A stretch of DNA of 64,000 bases from Edolisoma coerulescens (lineage: Eukaryota > Chordata > Aves > Passeriformes > Campephagidae): NCBI GenBank assembly GCA_013397115.1, contig VWZW01007711.1:95625-159624 (forward strand). Direction: 5' to 3'. Position numbers and translations under genes: made by a program. The notes under the pieces were generated by a model. It was not told the origin of the DNA, made no database searches, and saw nothing but the letters and a program-made list of their open reading frames with translations. This document shows positions 62,511 to 64,000 of this stretch, piece after piece; the first letter of the stretch is position 1; each line of letters begins with the position of its first letter.

Positions 62511-64000
62511 CAATATGCCCAGAGATGAAAGGAATTGAGGAAGTCAGAGGTTTGGCTGCTCAAGAAAAGCCCTGCTGCCTTTACAATGCCAGCACAGAGG
62601 TCCTTGTGTGTTGTGGGACATTGTGGCACTGCAGACTCGGCCGCTGGAGGTGCTGAGGCATCCAGAGGGATCCTTTGGTTTATTCCAAGAACACTCCAGC
62701 AAAGGAGCATTGTGATCACACTGGAAACGTGCCTCTCCTTGGGCTCTAATTTTTGCAACTTTGCCTTCTTTTTGCTTTTCTTCCTTTCTCCATCTGAATC
62801 TACGAGCAGGAAGAAACCAAGTGCCCGGGGAAGGTGATGGGACCGTGGAGTCTCCTGGATTTGTTCTCAGCATGGATTTCAGTGTGTGGAACCCTGAGGA
62901 GAGTGAGACTCCGGGAGCTCAGACCCCTCCTGGTGCAGTCACCCCACGGTCTGGGTGCTGTGAAGAGGACGAGCCACACCTCACAGCCAAGGGCAGGAGA
63001 TGAGTGACTGGGATGGGCTCTCAGAGGGGGTTTAGACCCCTGGCTCAGAGTTTTGGGGATGGCAGGGGATGTGCAAGGCCTGTGGTGCAGCACTAAGCAG
63101 TGAGAGGGATCAGAGGGCTTCACCTGCATCCACCCCAGGTCACAGGCGGAGGGTGGCATCAGCAGGTGCTAAAGGTGGAATTTCATTTCTGGACATGGCC
63201 AGGAGCAGGAACTGGAGGTGGATCTCATGGACAATGGTCTTTCAAGGGGTTTCAAGTCCTGAAACAAGCTGGATTTTTTGGTTTGAGGACCTAAATTTTG
63301 GTTGTAGAGTCTAAAGTGGAGGTAAAATAGGACATTAGGACTCTGATGGCTCTAGTCATCAATCCTAAAGTAAATTATTACAGAAAATCATCGAAGAGCT
63401 GAGGAAATCCTTCCTCAAAGCCTGATGAACTGTCTGACTCCTTCCCTCTTAAACTACTGAAATCCCAAGTGTTTCTGAGACCTCTGCTTGCTGCTAACCT
63501 GTGACAGGGAGCATTAACCTTCCCTCTGAACTTCCCTGTTCCTCGTTTTTCTTCGCCAAACCTCTCTCCTGGATCCTTGTGCTCCCTCTGGCTCTTGCAG
63601 GCTCTGCTCCTCTGCTGTTCCTGGCCCTTCACCTCTGGTGGGAATGCTGTGAGCTGGTGTTCCCTGGGCTCACCCTGCTGCTCTTACCTGGACAGAGCCA
63701 TCCTGTGATACCACCTGGGCAGGGCGGCCTCAGGAGGGGCCTGGGGGGTGTCCATCCCTTCCTTGTGTGTTCCCACGGATCTTCTCCCTGTGCTCCACAC
63801 CAGTGGCCGGGGGGGCCCTGCTGGCAGCCCCCACCCCACGTTCCTGCTGGGATCCTCATCCCCCAGCTCGCCCCAGCACAGCTTCAGTGCCAGCTCCCAG
63901 TAAGCCCAGAGCAGGGTGGGGACAAGGCTTTCCCCTCTCCCTGCCTGCAGGTGCTGTGTGGAGCTCTCAGGTGCCCACAGGGAAAAGCACCCACAGCTGT

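Larger units (their letters stand above)
59341..64000. other. Upstream flank of WNT3; no gene recognised
   Basis: It contains CR1 fragments at about 60154-60336 (+) and 61386-61456 (+), and an AT-rich CR1-free block at 62230-62510. WNT9B, the neighbour expected on this side from synteny, was looked for and not found. Confidence 0.7.

Noticed and set aside
59000..64000. Search for the first exon of WNT9B
   Set aside because: No signal-peptide exon followed by a donor with Wnt features was seen; the gene probably lies beyond the window.

Overview
This is vertebrate nuclear DNA, almost certainly from a bird. It holds no bacterial-style operons. Coding sequence comes as short exons with GT/AG borders, the DNA is GC-rich, and about 25 fragments of the avian LINE CR1 are scattered through it, many ending in the ATTCTATGATTCTG-like CR1 terminus. 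The gene pair NSF-WNT3 is the one found at human 17q21; a bird microchromosome (the equivalent of chicken chromosome 27) is inferred from memory of synteny. Several CR1 copies look like songbird subfamilies, but I would not name an order from that.

Layout. (1) 1-about 14,010, plus strand: the last four coding exons of NSF, the AAA+ ATPase that disassembles SNARE complexes (4061-4195, 5002-5115, 11884-11939, 12553-12571), then its 3' UTR. (2) About 14,010-15,690: a short gap between convergent genes, with two CR1 tails. (3) About 15,690-58,859, minus strand: the complete WNT3 coding sequence in four exons (58859-58780, 27507-27266, 20094-19829, 18452-17973). The exons join in phase to 355 codons plus stop. 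Intron 1 is about 31 kb, intron 2 about 7.2 kb and intron 3 about 1.4 kb. An AT-rich 3' UTR ends near a variant poly(A) signal at 15,703. (4) 58,860-64,000: WNT3 5' flank, with no further gene recognised. WNT9B, the expected next gene, is not reached.

Unexpected item. Inside WNT3 intron 1, on the same strand, 34,996-35,140 is an intact exon-like block. It encodes 48 residues of mitochondrial elongation factor G (GFM1-like), with consensus splice sites on both sides. It lies between two arrays of the same GGATGGAGGG simple repeat, next to a one-base assembly gap. No other GFM1 exon was found. It is either a captured or duplicated gene fragment or an assembly error, and it is the observation most worth checking.

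Candidate regulatory DNA. The window has a CpG-rich island in WNT3 intron 2 (about 21,830-22,750). Intron 1 holds a cluster of perfect or near-perfect palindromes with octamer-like and X-box-like sequence (44,220-44,730). An 18-bp TAAT palindrome lies 44 bp inside intron 1 from the first splice donor, within an AT-rich CR1-free block (57,480-58,780). Another AT-rich block lies upstream at 62,230-62,510. All four assembly gaps (17548, 21681, 35174, 43929-44123) lie in or beside tandem repeats. No tRNA, rRNA, CRISPR, LTR element or DNA transposon was recognised.
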